DNA of 64,000 bases from Halopseudomonas laoshanensis. Lineage in GTDB: Bacteria > Pseudomonadota > Gammaproteobacteria > Pseudomonadales > Pseudomonadaceae. Position 1 is the stretch's first letter; the number at the start of each line of letters is the position of its first letter. Positions 26,300 through 36,153 of this stretch are shown here, piece by piece. The notes below the pieces were generated by a model. It made no database searches, had not been told where the DNA came from, and was given only the letters and a program-made list of their open reading frames with translations. The position numbers and the translations under genes were made by a program. The DNA is taken from assembly GCF_008365385.1 (NCBI RefSeq), contig NZ_QOVF01000001.1:558001-622000 (forward strand). The letters run 5' to 3'.

Positions 26300-28375
26300 A
26301 TGCTGACGGGTAGTTACGACCTTTTCATGGTCTTCATTTCTTTCTGCGTGGCAGTTCTTGCCTCGTACACCGCACTGGATCTTTCCGGCCGCGTTGCCAC
26401 ATCAAAAAAGAATGCTGTGCCCTTCTGGATATGCGGGGGCGCGCTGGCGATGGGCATTGGTATCTGGTCTATGCACTTCGTCGGTATGTTGGCGTTCAGC
26501 CTGCCGATCCCCATGGGTTACGACCTGACCATCACTTTGCTGTCGCTGGCCTTGGCCATTATTGCGTCGGGCTTCGCCCTGTGGATGGTGGCGCAGCCGG
26601 AGATGCCCTGGACACATCTGCTGATTGGTGCCGTGGCTCTGGGCGCGGGCATCGCCGCGATGCATTACCTGGGTATGTACGCACTACTGATGCAGCCGGG
26701 CATTGTCTATGACCCCTTGCTGGTGGGCTTGTCGCTGGTAATCGCGGTCATTGCGTCGGCATCCGCGTTGCTGATTGCCTTCCGCTTGCGCAGAAACACG
26801 GCCTATGTGAAAGCCTGGCGTATGGGTGCATCGCTGGTCATGGGCGGCGCCATCATCGGTATGCACTACACCGGCATGGCCGCGGCAGGCTTCCCGGAGG
26901 GCAGCTTCTGCGCTGCGGCGATTGACGGGCTGGACAACAACTGGCTGGCCAGCCTGGTCATTGTAGTCACGCTCGCGGTGCTCGGCATCGCGCTGCTGAC
27001 CTCGGTGCTGGACGCAAAAATGGAACTCCGCACCGACGCGCTGAGTAGCTCCCTGGCGGAAGCCAACAAGGAACTGACACACCTGGCCCTGCATGACAAT
27101 CTGACCAAACTGCCCAACCGCCTGTTGCTGGAAGACCGTATTGAGCAGAGCATGCAGAAGGTCAAGCGCAACGGCGGTATTTTCACCCTGATGTTTCTCG
27201 ATCTGGATGGCTTCAAGCCGATCAATGACGCCTTTGGCCATCACGTGGGTGACAAGCTCCTGGAGCAGGTCGGACAACGGCTAACCCAACGTTTGCGCGC
27301 TACCGATACCTTGGCGCGGGTCGGCGGCGACGAGTTTGTATTGTTGGCGGAAGTGGATAACGCCACCGATGCATCCAACATCGCCAAACAGATTATTGAC
27401 CTGGTCAATCAGCCGTTTCAGGTTGGCGAGCAGGAACTGCGGGTATCCACCAGCCTGGGCATCGTGATGTATCCGGCGGATGGCGCGGACCAACAAGAGC
27501 TGCTGATGAACGCCGACGCTGCCATGTATCACGCCAAAGCCAGTGGCAAGAACGACTTCAGCTTCTTCAACACCACCATGAACGCCGGCGCTCTGGCGCA
27601 GTTGAACCTGCTGCAGGATCTGCGCCGCGCCCTTCAGCAAGACGAATTTGTACTTTATTACCAGCCTAAATTTGCCGCCAATGGGGGACAGATCGTAGGG
27701 GCTGAAGCGCTGATACGCTGGCGCCATCCCACCCGAGGCTTACTGGCGCCTGGCGCGTTTATCGGGCTGGCCGAGAAGTCCGGCCTGATTGTTGAAATCG
27801 ACAGCTGGGTGCTGAAACAAGCTTGTCAGCAAATGGGCGAATGGTACGCCGAAGGCTATCTCGACTGGTGCGTAGCGGTGAACGTCTCGGCATTGCAATT
27901 ATCCCAGCCGCGCTTCGTCGACAGCGTGCAAGCAGCCCTTGAGCAAAACGCCCTGCCTGCGAAACACCTGATCATCGAAATCACCGAAACCATGGCCATG
28001 AATGACGTCGATGCCAGCATCAAGGTGTTGGAGCGTCTCGCCAATATTGGGGTAGGTGTCTCGATTGATGATTTTGGTTCTGGTCATTCCAGCCTGTTGT
28101 ATCTGAAAAATCTGCCGGTCAACGAACTGAAGATCGACCGCGGTTTCGTCAATGAGCTGCAACACGGCGCCGCGGATGAAGCGATTATTTCTGCCATTGT
28201 CGATTTGGGTCAGGCGCTAGGGCTACGCATTGTCGCTGAAGGGGTGGAGACGGCAGAACAGCAAGCATTCCTCTCAAGTATGAAGTGCGACGTGCTGCAG
28301 GGCTTTTTGTTAGGGCACCCGCTCCCTGCTGAAGACTTTATTGGCAAATTGGCTGAAAAGCGCACTGCCAGCTAA
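26300..28375 (+). CDS. mucR: MHYT-GGDEF-EAL membrane c-di-GMP protein, MucR-like
   Basis: 691-residue inner-membrane protein. The N-terminal MHYT sensor has seven spans and three copies of the motif (MHFVGM, MHYLGM, MHYTGM), proposed to bind copper and sense oxygen, CO or NO. GGDEF is intact (RVGGDEFVLLAE) with an RxxD inhibitory site (RATD); EAL is intact (EALIRWRHP, DDFGSGHSS, EGVET). Length and order match P. aeruginosa MucR, which controls alginate production and NO-induced biofilm dispersion. It may switch between cyclase and phosphodiesterase. The symbol is given by architecture and should be taken as MucR-like. Confidence 0.9.
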   Translation: MLTGSYDLFMVFISFCVAVLASYTALDLSGRVATSKKNAVPFWICGGALAMGIGIWSMHFVGMLAFSLPIPMGYDLTITLLSLALAIIASGFALWMVAQPEMPWTHLLIGAVALGAGIAAMHYLGMYALLMQPGIVYDPLLVGLSLVIAVIASASALLIAFRLRRNTAYVKAWRMGASLVMGGAIIGMHYTGMAAAGFPEGSFCAAAIDGLDNNWLASLVIVVTLAVLGIALLTSVLDAKMELRTDALSSSLAEANKELTHLALHDNLTKLPNRLLLEDRIEQSMQKVKRNGGIFTLMFLDLDGFKPINDAFGHHVGDKLLEQVGQRLTQRLRATDTLARVGGDEFVLLAEVDNATDASNIAKQIIDLVNQPFQVGEQELRVSTSLGIVMYPADGADQQELLMNADAAMYHAKASGKNDFSFFNTTMNAGALAQLNLLQDLRRALQQDEFVLYYQPKFAANGGQIVGAEALIRWRHPTRGLLAPGAFIGLAEKSGLIVEIDSWVLKQACQQMGEWYAEGYLDWCVAVNVSALQLSQPRFVDSVQAALEQNALPAKHLIIEITETMAMNDVDASIKVLERLANIGVGVSIDDFGSGHSSLLYLKNLPVNELKIDRGFVNELQHGAADEAIISAIVDLGQALGLRIVAEGVETAEQQAFLSSMKCDVLQGFLLGHPLPAEDFIGKLAEKRTAS

Positions 28376-28444
28376 AGCATTCGGACCGCCGCGGCGCCCC
28401 GGATGCTTGTCAGCAAAATCGCATTCAACTTTCAATTTCCAACT

Positions 28445-29188
28445 TCAGCCAGCCTGTACCGCATCGGCCTGTTTCAATTGCTTGTGCTGGTCTTCGTTAC
28501 TGCCATGCTTCCAGTAGCTGGAAATATACAGATCAGCCCGGTCTACCTGACGCTCCTCGCGAAAATACTGGCGCAGGGCGCGCATGCCGGTGAACTCGCA
28601 AGCCGCCCACACATTGACTCGGCCGTCTGGCCAGGGCAATTGGCGCATACGCTCGGCCAATGCCTCAGGGCGGTGGCCGGGCTCAGGGTTGATAAGCCAG
28701 ATCAGTTCCATCCCCGCGGGCGCGTTGAGCTGTTGAATGTCCGCCTGGTCGATTACCTCAAGTATGGCGGTGCCCCGAGCGTCGGCGGGTAGAGCTTCAA
28801 TATTGACGCTGATCGCGGGTAACGCCGTCATGTCGCCAGCCAGCACAAAGTAGTCCGCACTGTGGTCGAGCGGCTTTTTCGCGCCAGGGCCGCCAACCAG
28901 GATGCTGTCGCCGGTCTGGCAATGCGCCGCCCAATGCGAGGCCGGCCCACCATCGCCGTGCAACACAAAGTCCACGTCGATCTCGCCAACGCGTTGCTCG
29001 CGGATCGTATAGGTGCGCATCAGCGGTTTGTTTTCTGGACCTGCGTCGAACATCAGCTTGATGTAGCCGCCTGCCTGGTCTTCGGGAAAGTCCAGCATGC
29101 CGTCGCCGCCGAGAGTGACGCGCAGCATGTTCGGGGTAACGTTGTGCTTGCTAATGACGTGCAGATTACGGGGTAAAGCGCGTGCCAT
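28445..29188 (-). CDS. siderophore-interacting FAD protein (ferric reductase)
   Basis: 247-residue cytoplasmic flavoprotein of the ViuB/SIP family, which reduces ferric siderophores to release iron. The FAD domain has RTYTIRE (RxYT motif); the NAD(P)H domain carries LAGDMTALPAI and the typical WAACEFTGMRALRQYFR and SSYWKHGSNED motifs. ATG 29188 has AGGA 7 nt upstream; a longer frame to 29227 is less likely. No siderophore uptake genes flank it, and no convincing Fur box was found. Confidence 0.93.
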   Translation of the reverse strand: MARALPRNLHVISKHNVTPNMLRVTLGGDGMLDFPEDQAGGYIKLMFDAGPENKPLMRTYTIREQRVGEIDVDFVLHGDGGPASHWAAHCQTGDSILVGGPGAKKPLDHSADYFVLAGDMTALPAISVNIEALPADARGTAILEVIDQADIQQLNAPAGMELIWLINPEPGHRPEALAERMRQLPWPDGRVNVWAACEFTGMRALRQYFREERQVDRADLYISSYWKHGSNEDQHKQLKQADAVQAG

Positions 29189-29426
29189 GGATGTTCCTCG
29201 GACGAGTGTCGTCCCGTTTTCGGTCATATGCCAGGCGATACGGAAGGCTGCTTGGCCTCTGTTGGGCGCAAGTCAGGACGCCATATTAACGCAAAAGAGG
29301 AGCCTGGATCGATTGCCGATTTGCGACTCAAGGCGATTTCGCAGCAACAGGCTGTTGCAATGATGCGGGTGCCGCCAGACGTCGGTATGCGCATAATGCC
29401 GCCTTTGATCAGCAGGGGTGTGGGCT

Positions 29427-29687
29427 ATGTCCGGCAGCAATCAGTGGAGCGGTGCAGATGCGTCCCGCATCATCGAAATGGCCTGGGAAGACCGCACCCC
29501 GTTTGAAGCGATTGAAGCCCTGTACGGGTTGAGTGAGCCGGCGGTAATTCAACTGATGCGCAAGCAACTCAAGCCCGGCTCCTTCCGCTTGTGGCGTGCG
29601 CGCGTCAGCGGCCGCAAGACCAAGCATGGGGCGCTGCGTGATCCTGGGGTTATTCGCGGTTATTGCCCGACCCAGTACAAGCGTTAG
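29427..29687 (+). CDS. DUF2805 / TIGR03643 family protein
   Basis: 86-residue conserved protein. SRIIEMAWEDRTPFEAIEALYGLSE and the SFRLWRARVSGRKTKH segment are the hallmarks of this family, which looks like a small helix-turn-helix protein but has no assigned function. ATG 29427 is used, with GGGGTG before it; a GTG at 29418 is possible. Convergent with the chemoreceptor gene downstream, with a small hairpin between them. Confidence 0.88.
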   Translation: MSGSNQWSGADASRIIEMAWEDRTPFEAIEALYGLSEPAVIQLMRKQLKPGSFRLWRARVSGRKTKHGALRDPGVIRGYCPTQYKR

Positions 29688-29701
29688 GTCAGCGGAAGAT
29701 A

Positions 29702-29717
29702 CAGGCATCCTTGCCTG
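29702..29717. terminator. small hairpin between convergent genes
   Basis: CAGGCA (29702-29707) / TGCCTG (29712-29717), 4-nt loop, 14 nt from the chemoreceptor stop. No T-tract; weak evidence. Confidence 0.3.
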
Positions 29718-29730
29718 AGCCTCGCGGGTG

Positions 29731-31413
29731 TCAAATGCGGAACTGACCTACCAATGAGCCTAACCGGTCGCCAAGTGACGACAGATCGCGAGCGGTCTTG
29801 GCACCATTGGCAGTTTCATCTGCCACGCTTTCCACTGCTGTGGCGATCTGATGCACGCTGCGGTTGATCTCCTCCGCTACGGCCGTTTGCTCCTCAGCGG
29901 CACTGGCGATCTGCGCGTTCATGGAGTTGATGGTGCCGATCAGCCGTGCGATGGCATCCAGTGACATGCCCGCTTTATTGGCGTGCTCGCTGGTGACTTC
30001 ACCGGCATCGCTGGAGCGGCGCATTGAAGCCACCGCGGCCTCCGTGCCCTGCTGCAGGCGCTCGGTCATGCCCTGAATCTCCTGGGTGCTCTGCTGGGTA
30101 CGGCTGGCCAAGGCACGGACTTCATCAGCCACTACCGCAAAACCTCGTCCTGCTTCACCGGCACGGGCTGCCTCGATGGCTGCGTTCAGCGCCAGCAGGT
30201 TGGTCTGTTCTGCGATGGAGCGGATTACGCCCAGCACGCTAACGATCGACTGCACATCCTTTTGCAGGGTATCCAGCGTGCTGCCGCTGCTGCGGATGTC
30301 CTGCACCAGGGTATGAATCTTGGCGATACTGCCATCAACGATGGATTTGGCATCCTGGCCTTCTCGATCAGTTTGTTGCGCCGCTTCCGCTGCGCCCTGG
30401 GCGCTGCGGGCCACTTCTTGCGCCGCGGATGACATCTCGTTGATGGCTGCGGCGACCTGCTCGGTCTCGCTGCGCTGTTTGCCCATGGCAGCGTCGGAAC
30501 GCTGGGCCTGGGACGACACATCGGCAACCAGCACCGTTAGCTGGCCGGTCATCTCCACTGTCTGCCGCACCAGCCCGTGTACCTTGTCTACAAAGCGGTT
30601 GAACGAGGTCGCCAACTCACCGATTTCGTCGTTACTGGTCACCGGCAGCCGGCGGGTCAGATCACCTTCACCTTCAGCAATGTCGTCCAGGTTGCTCTTG
30701 ATCTGTTGCAGTGGGCGCAGCAGGGTGTTGGCCAGGATGACCCCGGCGATGCCAAAGACAATCAACAGCACGGTCGCGATCACCAGGATGCTGGTGATGA
30801 TGGTGTTCACGCGTTCGCTGATGGCGGCTTCCACGTCGGCGAGCTGTGCGTCTATACCGTCCAGGTTGATAGCTGTGCCTATGGCCATGTCCCATTTGGG
30901 CAGATAGTAGCTGTAAGCCAACTTCGGCACGGTAACGGCTTCGTTGCCGGGTAACGGCGAGGAGTAATTGACGTAGTAGCTGTTGTCCTTCGCTACGCGG
31001 ACCAGCTCACGGTTGATATAAACGCCGTTCGAATCCTGGCGGTTAACCAGGCTGTTGCCGACGTCTACCGGGCTATCACCGCGGAAGAGTCTGACCACGT
31101 CGGAATCATGGCCGAAAAAGTAGCCGTCTTCGCCGAACTTTATCTTCGATAGCACCGCGATGGCTTGTGCGCGGCTGCTCATGTCGCCGTCACTGGCGTT
31201 CTCGTAAAGCGTCTGAACCGAACCAATGGCGATCTGGATGTAGTTGCGCAGCTCCGTGCGGCTTTCCTCCATCAGCCGCTCGCGGGTGGTCTCCAGCTCA
31301 TGCTCGGCAAGATTGTTCAGAATATTTGCGGCCGCGCCGCTCAGTACCAGGGCAAAAAGAATGACCGGGACCAGAGCCAGCAGGACGACTTTCGACTTAA
31401 GGGACATGCGCAC
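29731..31413 (-). CDS. methyl-accepting chemotaxis protein with single Cache domain
   Basis: 560-residue transmembrane chemoreceptor: first span (10-32), periplasmic sCache_2-type ligand domain (about 35-205, with the GYFFGHDSD and [18 protein letters not shown] signatures), second span (about 208-230), HAMP (about 232-285), then the MCP signalling helices with the conserved [27 protein letters not shown] tip. sCache_2 receptors usually bind small carboxylates such as acetate or pyruvate, but the ligand is not predictable here. The start may be GTG 31413 (GGAG 8 nt upstream) or ATG 31407. No pentapeptide CheR tether is present at the C-terminus. Confidence 0.93.
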   Translation of the reverse strand: MRMSLKSKVVLLALVPVILFALVLSGAAANILNNLAEHELETTRERLMEESRTELRNYIQIAIGSVQTLYENASDGDMSSRAQAIAVLSKIKFGEDGYFFGHDSDVVRLFRGDSPVDVGNSLVNRQDSNGVYINRELVRVAKDNSYYVNYSSPLPGNEAVTVPKLAYSYYLPKWDMAIGTAINLDGIDAQLADVEAAISERVNTIITSILVIATVLLIVFGIAGVILANTLLRPLQQIKSNLDDIAEGEGDLTRRLPVTSNDEIGELATSFNRFVDKVHGLVRQTVEMTGQLTVLVADVSSQAQRSDAAMGKQRSETEQVAAAINEMSSAAQEVARSAQGAAEAAQQTDREGQDAKSIVDGSIAKIHTLVQDIRSSGSTLDTLQKDVQSIVSVLGVIRSIAEQTNLLALNAAIEAARAGEAGRGFAVVADEVRALASRTQQSTQEIQGMTERLQQGTEAAVASMRRSSDAGEVTSEHANKAGMSLDAIARLIGTINSMNAQIASAAEEQTAVAEEINRSVHQIATAVESVADETANGAKTARDLSSLGDRLGSLVGQFRI

Positions 31414-31588
31414 GTGTTTCTCTCCGAGAGGTCGGCAGTCTCACACATGCCGTTGCTTGTCTATCGGCAGCGCCGAAGGTTACTGAAGAAGAAAACCACG
31501 AAAGAAATTCCTCTCGGACGGGTTTTCCAGCTTCCCCAGCTTTGGCATGCTGATGCTTGTCACTTATTTCGTCCATCGCGGGTGAGTC

Positions 31589-32140
31589 ATGAGCCAAGAA
31601 CACACAAAATCCCGATTCCAGGCACTATTGCAGCGTCCGGCTGAACCAGGCGATGGTCAGCCATGGGCTTTTATCGTTCTGCCTAAAAGCGCGAGCGACA
31701 AACTCCCGCGGCGCGGCAGAACGACGGTGGATGCTTCCGTCAATGGCCACAGCTTCCAGGCCACGCTTGAGCCCGATGGGCAATTGAGCCACTGGCTGCG
31801 GTTGGACGGCCCGCTGCTTGATACGGCTGGCGTCACTATAGGCGCCACTGCGGAGTTTGAGATCACGGCGGTGGAGCAGGAACCGGAGCCCGACATCCCA
31901 GCTGATTTGCAGCAGGCGTTGAATGCTGCTCCTGACGCATTAGCTGTGTGGCACGACACCACCACCATCGCGCGCCTGGACTGGATACATTGGATTACCA
32001 CCGCCAAACAGACCAAAACACGCGCGAAGCGCATCAATGACGCTTGTAGCAAACTTGCCCAAGGCAAACGGCGGGTGTGCTGTTTTGACCCCTCGGGTTT
32101 TTACAGTAAAGCCTTGAGTGCCCCCAAAGCAGTGGACTGA
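31589..32140 (+). CDS. DUF1905 / YdeI (OmpD-associated) family protein
   Basis: 183-residue cytoplasmic protein. The N-terminal half is a DUF1905 beta-barrel (PWAFIVLPKSASDKLPRRGRTTV); the C-terminal half is the YdeI/OmpD-associated helical domain (LDWIHWITTAKQTKTRAKRI). YdeI-type proteins are linked to envelope stress and bacteriocin resistance, but the biochemical role is unknown. Convergent with the enoyl-CoA hydratase gene, 15 nt apart. Confidence 0.88.
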   Translation: MSQEHTKSRFQALLQRPAEPGDGQPWAFIVLPKSASDKLPRRGRTTVDASVNGHSFQATLEPDGQLSHWLRLDGPLLDTAGVTIGATAEFEITAVEQEPEPDIPADLQQALNAAPDALAVWHDTTTIARLDWIHWITTAKQTKTRAKRINDACSKLAQGKRRVCCFDPSGFYSKALSAPKAVD

Positions 32141-32155
32141 GTTATTGGGTCGGAT

Positions 32156-32965
32156 TTAGGCAGAGCCAGGTTGGGGAAAGCGTGGTGCTCGTTTTTCCTT
32201 GAAGGCGGCAATACCTTCTGCTGCCTCTGCACCACCCAAAGCGATCGCCATCAGCTGTTTTTCACGGTCAAGTTGCCGTCTGAATGCGTTCTGATCGGGG
32301 CCGTCAAGCAATTGCAGGATCGCGCTCTGCGATGCCCGCGCACCCTCGGCCAATTGCTGGCCGAGCTCCAGTGCGACCTGCAGAGCTGTTCCCGGCTCGA
32401 CCACGCGGTTGACCACGCCCGCCTGCTGAAACCTTTCTATCGGCAAGCGCCCGCCAAACAAGGCAATCTCTGCAGCCAACTGATGGGGCAAGGACTGGGC
32501 AAGAAAGGCCGAGCCCCCGCCATCTGGCACCAGTCCGGCTTTGACGTAAGCCATGGATATATAGCTGCCGCTGGCCGCCACGATCAGGTCAGCGGCAAAT
32601 GCCAGCGACGCTCCTGCACCAGCGGCGCCTCCCTCAATGGCGGCAATCACCGGCTTCGGGCAGAATTTCAACTTCAGCACCAGATCATGCAGGCGTTGGA
32701 TCAGCGCCGCACGTTCCTCCACGGGTAGGGCAGCACGGGTTTCCAGCGAGCGCAGATCACCACCCGAGCAGAAGAAGTTACCTGCGCCGCGCAGCACCAG
32801 ATTGGCGATCTGCGGATCTGCAAGCGCGTCGTCGATATGCTTTTCCAGCAGTATGTACATCGCCGTTTCAAGCGCGTTGCGCTTGTCTTGCCGGTTCAGC
32901 GTCAACACCAGTGTGGGGCCGCAGCGTTCAGCCAGAATGATGTCGTTGGTATCGGGCGATGTCAT
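32156..32965 (-). CDS. enoyl-CoA hydratase/isomerase family protein
   Basis: 269-residue crotonase-fold enzyme acting on acyl-CoA thioesters. The oxyanion-hole segments are NFFCSGGDLRSL and EGGAAGAGASLAFAAD. At the usual second catalytic Glu the sequence is LVPDGGGS, with Asp instead, as in PaaG/isomerase-like members; the first Glu position also lacks a clear match. It may therefore be an isomerase or a hydratase of an unusual acid rather than a beta-oxidation hydratase. GGAGG lies before the ATG. No acyl-CoA genes adjoin it. Confidence 0.88.
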   Translation of the reverse strand: MTSPDTNDIILAERCGPTLVLTLNRQDKRNALETAMYILLEKHIDDALADPQIANLVLRGAGNFFCSGGDLRSLETRAALPVEERAALIQRLHDLVLKLKFCPKPVIAAIEGGAAGAGASLAFAADLIVAASGSYISMAYVKAGLVPDGGGSAFLAQSLPHQLAAEIALFGGRLPIERFQQAGVVNRVVEPGTALQVALELGQQLAEGARASQSAILQLLDGPDQNAFRRQLDREKQLMAIALGGAEAAEGIAAFKEKRAPRFPQPGSA

Positions 32966-33070
32966 GGTGCCTCCGTAGTCGAAAATCAGTGGCTACGAAT
33001 ATACCTGTTTGGGTCGCGGCGGCAGGGCGCATAAGTCGGTTGAATGGTGGTCAATCCAGCTACTGGCGGA

Positions 33071-33817
33071 TCAACCGCCAAAGTATCTGAACATCCATAA
33101 CCCCATAGCCATCATCATCAGATTTTCAGTCAGCGATACAAAGCCCAGGGGGACACTGCTGCCACCGCCAACGCAGGCACATTTGAGTTCGCGGCGATCG
33201 ATGTACACCGCTTTAAATACTGACGCCGCGCCTACGGTACCGATAAACAGAGCGACCGGAATCGCAAGCCACAGCAAGGCCCCGGCTACCATCAGCACGC
33301 CGGCAAACAATTCGGCGTAGGGGTAAATATAGGAGTAGGGCACTTTGCGGCGGGCGAGCAGATCGTAGTTGAGAAACATGGTGGAGAAGCTCTCAATATC
33401 CTGCAATTTGAGCAGCGCCAGAATGCACATGCTGAAGGCGATAAACAGCTCGACAGTTCGCACGCTCAGCAGCGCCCCACCGGCCATCCAGATCACCGCC
33501 AGCGCAAGCAGTGCGGCAACCCCGAATACCGCCAGGACCGGTCTGTAACTAGTCTCATCGGCGGATTTTACCTCTTTGCCAAAATGCCGACGCAGATCGT
33601 CGTAACCGCCGATTCGCTGCTCACCGATAAAGGCTTGCGGCGTAGTATCCACATCATGCTTGGCCTTGAATGCGTCGGTTTCTTCGCGGCTGGTCAGCCA
33701 GTTGTCGTCCACGCTGTAGCCTTGCCGCCTGAGCAGATCAAGCGACTTCAAACCGAATGGGCAGAGGTGCTTTTTCATGACCATGCGGTAAAGCGTGGCC
33801 TGTTTTTCCTCAGTCAT
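33071..33817 (-). CDS. glutaredoxin-MauE-like membrane fusion
   Basis: 248 residues joining two modules. Residues 1-80 form a glutaredoxin with active site CPFG and the cis-Pro TTPQAF motif. Residues 95-248 have four membrane spans of the MauE/DoxX-like type, with a conserved pair of cysteines in KCACVGG on the loop before the last span. In the MauE/DsbD-like family, such spans pass reducing power across the membrane, so this chain may carry electrons from glutathione to periplasmic thiols; that is inference. GGAG precedes the ATG. Monocistronic. Confidence 0.85.
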   Translation of the reverse strand: MTEEKQATLYRMVMKKHLCPFGLKSLDLLRRQGYSVDDNWLTSREETDAFKAKHDVDTTPQAFIGEQRIGGYDDLRRHFGKEVKSADETSYRPVLAVFGVAALLALAVIWMAGGALLSVRTVELFIAFSMCILALLKLQDIESFSTMFLNYDLLARRKVPYSYIYPYAELFAGVLMVAGALLWLAIPVALFIGTVGAASVFKAVYIDRRELKCACVGGGSSVPLGFVSLTENLMMMAMGLWMFRYFGG

Positions 33818-33977
33818 AGACTACTCCTCTAAAGTTCTGGACATCTTCTTGTGGCACGACGATCGGGCTTAGGTTCCATTGGTTTCCCCAAAGGGCGAGC
33901 GCCAGCTCGAAACGCTTTACCTCATGGCGACTTGCGGCTAACGTCAGAACTACTGCCGTATTCAAAACAAGGACGCC

Positions 33978-34829
33978 ATGAATACCACCTCCAGGTCGAC
34001 TGCCATGCAGGACTTAACTAACGGAAGCGAGGCTACAGTTGCGATTCTGGTGGACTGCGACAACGTTCCACCGGAAATCCTTCCTTACGCACTGCGCGTT
34101 GCCGCCCAGTTTGGCCGAGTCGCATTGCGCCGCGGCTACGGCAATCACACCACATTGGCAAATCGCTGGCAGGAGGCCCTGGTGCGCCAGGCGTTCACGC
34201 CGCATCTGCAGTATCAGTACGCCTCGGGCAAGAACACCGCTGATATTGCCTTGGCGCTGGACGCGCTTGAAGCCATGTTTGACCAACGCGCCGATACCTT
34301 CTGCCTGGTTACCAGTGACTCCGACTTCGCCTACCTGTGCCGCAAACTGCGCGAGCGCGGCTCGCGCGTATGCATAGTCGGCGAAGCGAAAACGCCGCAG
34401 GCACTTCGTAACGCTAGCGATCAGTTTTTTGAATGGTCGCCTGATGACGCTGATCCCGACGGCACCAGCGATTCGGCAGAAAAAGCCCCGGTGAAACCGG
34501 AGTCCGCCGCCAGGCCCAAAGCCCCGAAGGTAGAGCCGAGCAAAGAGCTGGTTAAAGATCTCGCCAAGGAGGCCAACAAACCCCCGGTCAAGCAGCGACC
34601 ACGTTTTGTGGTGGAAGCGGTCTCTCTGCTGGCCAGCGAATCCTCCGAAGGTAAAGTCGGCCTGGGCGCGCTCGGGCAATACCTCAAGCGCACTGATCCG
34701 GCCTTTTCCCCCAAGACCTACGGACATTCCGGGTTGCTGGACATGGTGAAGACCTATGATTTGTTGGAGTTGAAACAGGAAGCGGGAGCGGGATGGTTTG
34801 TGGTGTTGGCAGATGTGAAGGGCGGTTGA
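33978..34829 (+). CDS. NYN (LabA-like) nuclease domain with C-terminal LOTUS domain
   Basis: 283-residue protein. The N-terminal NYN/PIN-like ribonuclease domain has the acidic metal site (ILVDCDNVPP, NTADIALALDALE, LVTSDSDFAYL). A Pro/Ala/Lys-rich linker (about 155-205) connects to an OST-HTH/LOTUS domain (about 210-280, FVVEAVSLLASESSEGKVGLGALG), which binds RNA, often G-quadruplex RNA. Likely a regulated RNA-cleaving enzyme; its target is unknown. Monocistronic. Confidence 0.88.
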   Translation: MNTTSRSTAMQDLTNGSEATVAILVDCDNVPPEILPYALRVAAQFGRVALRRGYGNHTTLANRWQEALVRQAFTPHLQYQYASGKNTADIALALDALEAMFDQRADTFCLVTSDSDFAYLCRKLRERGSRVCIVGEAKTPQALRNASDQFFEWSPDDADPDGTSDSAEKAPVKPESAARPKAPKVEPSKELVKDLAKEANKPPVKQRPRFVVEAVSLLASESSEGKVGLGALGQYLKRTDPAFSPKTYGHSGLLDMVKTYDLLELKQEAGAGWFVVLADVKGG

Positions 34830-35007
34830 GTTACGACTTTGGTGGTTAACGACTCAATAGTCTTAACGCAAAAAATGGCCTTTATGGATTGAAACAGTTA
34901 AATTAACCAAATGGCATATGGCCACTCACAGAGGCTTAGCGGACGTCACCGAGATGCACGACGCGGACTGAGACCTGGTACGTTGTTACTCGAACCCAGG
35001 GAGTTTT

Positions 35008-35238
35008 ATGGATTCCGAAGTAGTACAAAAAGCCGAGATAATTCTCTCAAATAAAAAGCTACTGGCAGAATTCGCCGACCTCAACAGAATGACCCCCGAG
35101 ACAGCCAGGAAGCTGCTTGAGCGGCTTATTCGCGAGCCTGTTGATTCCGAGCAGGTCGAGCGTGAAAGAGAGTCGGTACTCGCATATTGCTACTCGAAGG
35201 TAGGCAAAATATTTGGGATAGCAAAACCCAAGACCTGA
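35008..35238 (+). CDS. hypothetical small helical protein
   Basis: 76 residues, charged and predicted all-helical, with no signal peptide or membrane span. GGGAG lies 6 nt before the ATG. The central segment MTPETARKLLERLIREPVDSEQVERERES is amphipathic. No family was recognised. Base composition is more AT-rich than its neighbours, and the 178 bp before it are also AT-rich with imperfect dyads. Confidence 0.6.
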   Translation: MDSEVVQKAEIILSNKKLLAEFADLNRMTPETARKLLERLIREPVDSEQVERERESVLAYCYSKVGKIFGIAKPKT

Positions 35239-35332
35239 TTGAATGCCGGCGCAGCCGGCCGTCACGCTATGTGAGCGCCAACACGTCAAAGCCGTTCCGT
35301 GGCTAAGCGAGTTGACGCCCAGACCAGCATCC

Positions 35333-36034
35333 TCATACCGTTTCCAGGTGCGGGGCCTCTGCAAAAGTTGCCTGCAGCTCGTCAACGAGAGTGTCGACCT
35401 GCTGCATTGCATCAGCTACCGATTCAGCCAGCAACTGCCCACCCACTTCCTGTCCTTCGATAGCGATATAGTGAAAGCGGGTGATCCCGATAAACTCCAG
35501 GGCGGTCGCCAGATTGGGTTCCAAATGATTCATGTGCGCCATCTCCCCACCCGGGTTGAAGCCCACACCACCTCTGGCAGTGAGAATGACAGCATGTCTC
35601 GGTCGGTCCGCGAGCTTGGCGACATAAGGGTCGAGTGGATTGCTTTCATCGACATCCACCGTCCGGCCCATGCGCACTACCTGATCAATCCAGGCCTTAA
35701 GCGCGGCGGGCATGCCGAAGTTATATAGCGGCGTGCCGATCACCAGAATATCAGCAGCAATCAACTCACCTGTTAATTCATCACTTTCGGCCAACACATC
35801 TGCCATCCAGGGCTCCTGTTTTTCCTCTGGCGTGAAGGCAGCTGCGATCCAGTCATGGTCGATTATGGAAGGTGGGTTTTGGCCAATGTCTCGGTAGGTA
35901 ATGCTGTCTTGCGCACGGCGAGACTGCCACTGGCTGACGAAGCGGTGGCTAAGATTGCGGCTGTGTGAGCCGTGATTGTCCTTACCGGCAAAGCCGGGGC
36001 GGGCGCTGGCGTCTATGTGCAGAATATGTGGCAT
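35333..36034 (-). CDS. azoR: FMN-dependent NADH-azoreductase / NAD(P)H quinone oxidoreductase
   Basis: 233-residue flavodoxin-fold enzyme. The FMN-binding segments are DASARPGF (P-loop region), PLYNFGMPAALKAWIDQV and LTARGGVGF. AzoR proteins reduce quinones and azo dyes with NADH and protect against thiol stress. ATG 36034 has AGGAGG upstream. It is divergent from a LysR gene (36154), which probably regulates it. Several AzoR paralogues usually exist per genome, so the symbol denotes family only. Confidence 0.9.
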   Translation of the reverse strand: MPHILHIDASARPGFAGKDNHGSHSRNLSHRFVSQWQSRRAQDSITYRDIGQNPPSIIDHDWIAAAFTPEEKQEPWMADVLAESDELTGELIAADILVIGTPLYNFGMPAALKAWIDQVVRMGRTVDVDESNPLDPYVAKLADRPRHAVILTARGGVGFNPGGEMAHMNHLEPNLATALEFIGITRFHYIAIEGQEVGGQLLAESVADAMQQVDTLVDELQATFAEAPHLETV

Positions 36035-36153
36035 GGTATGCCTCCTGTTTAGAGTTGAATTCATCTGTAATTAATCGCAAGCTCAGACTAGGCCGGCCCT
36101 CTATGGGCGACAAACGATCTTTTCTTTCGGCTACAGGTGAGAGGAATTCACTC

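Noticed and set aside
26684-27277. Minus-strand frame of 197 codons opposite the MHYT protein
   Set aside because: Antisense shadow of a well-supported gene, no recognisable domains.
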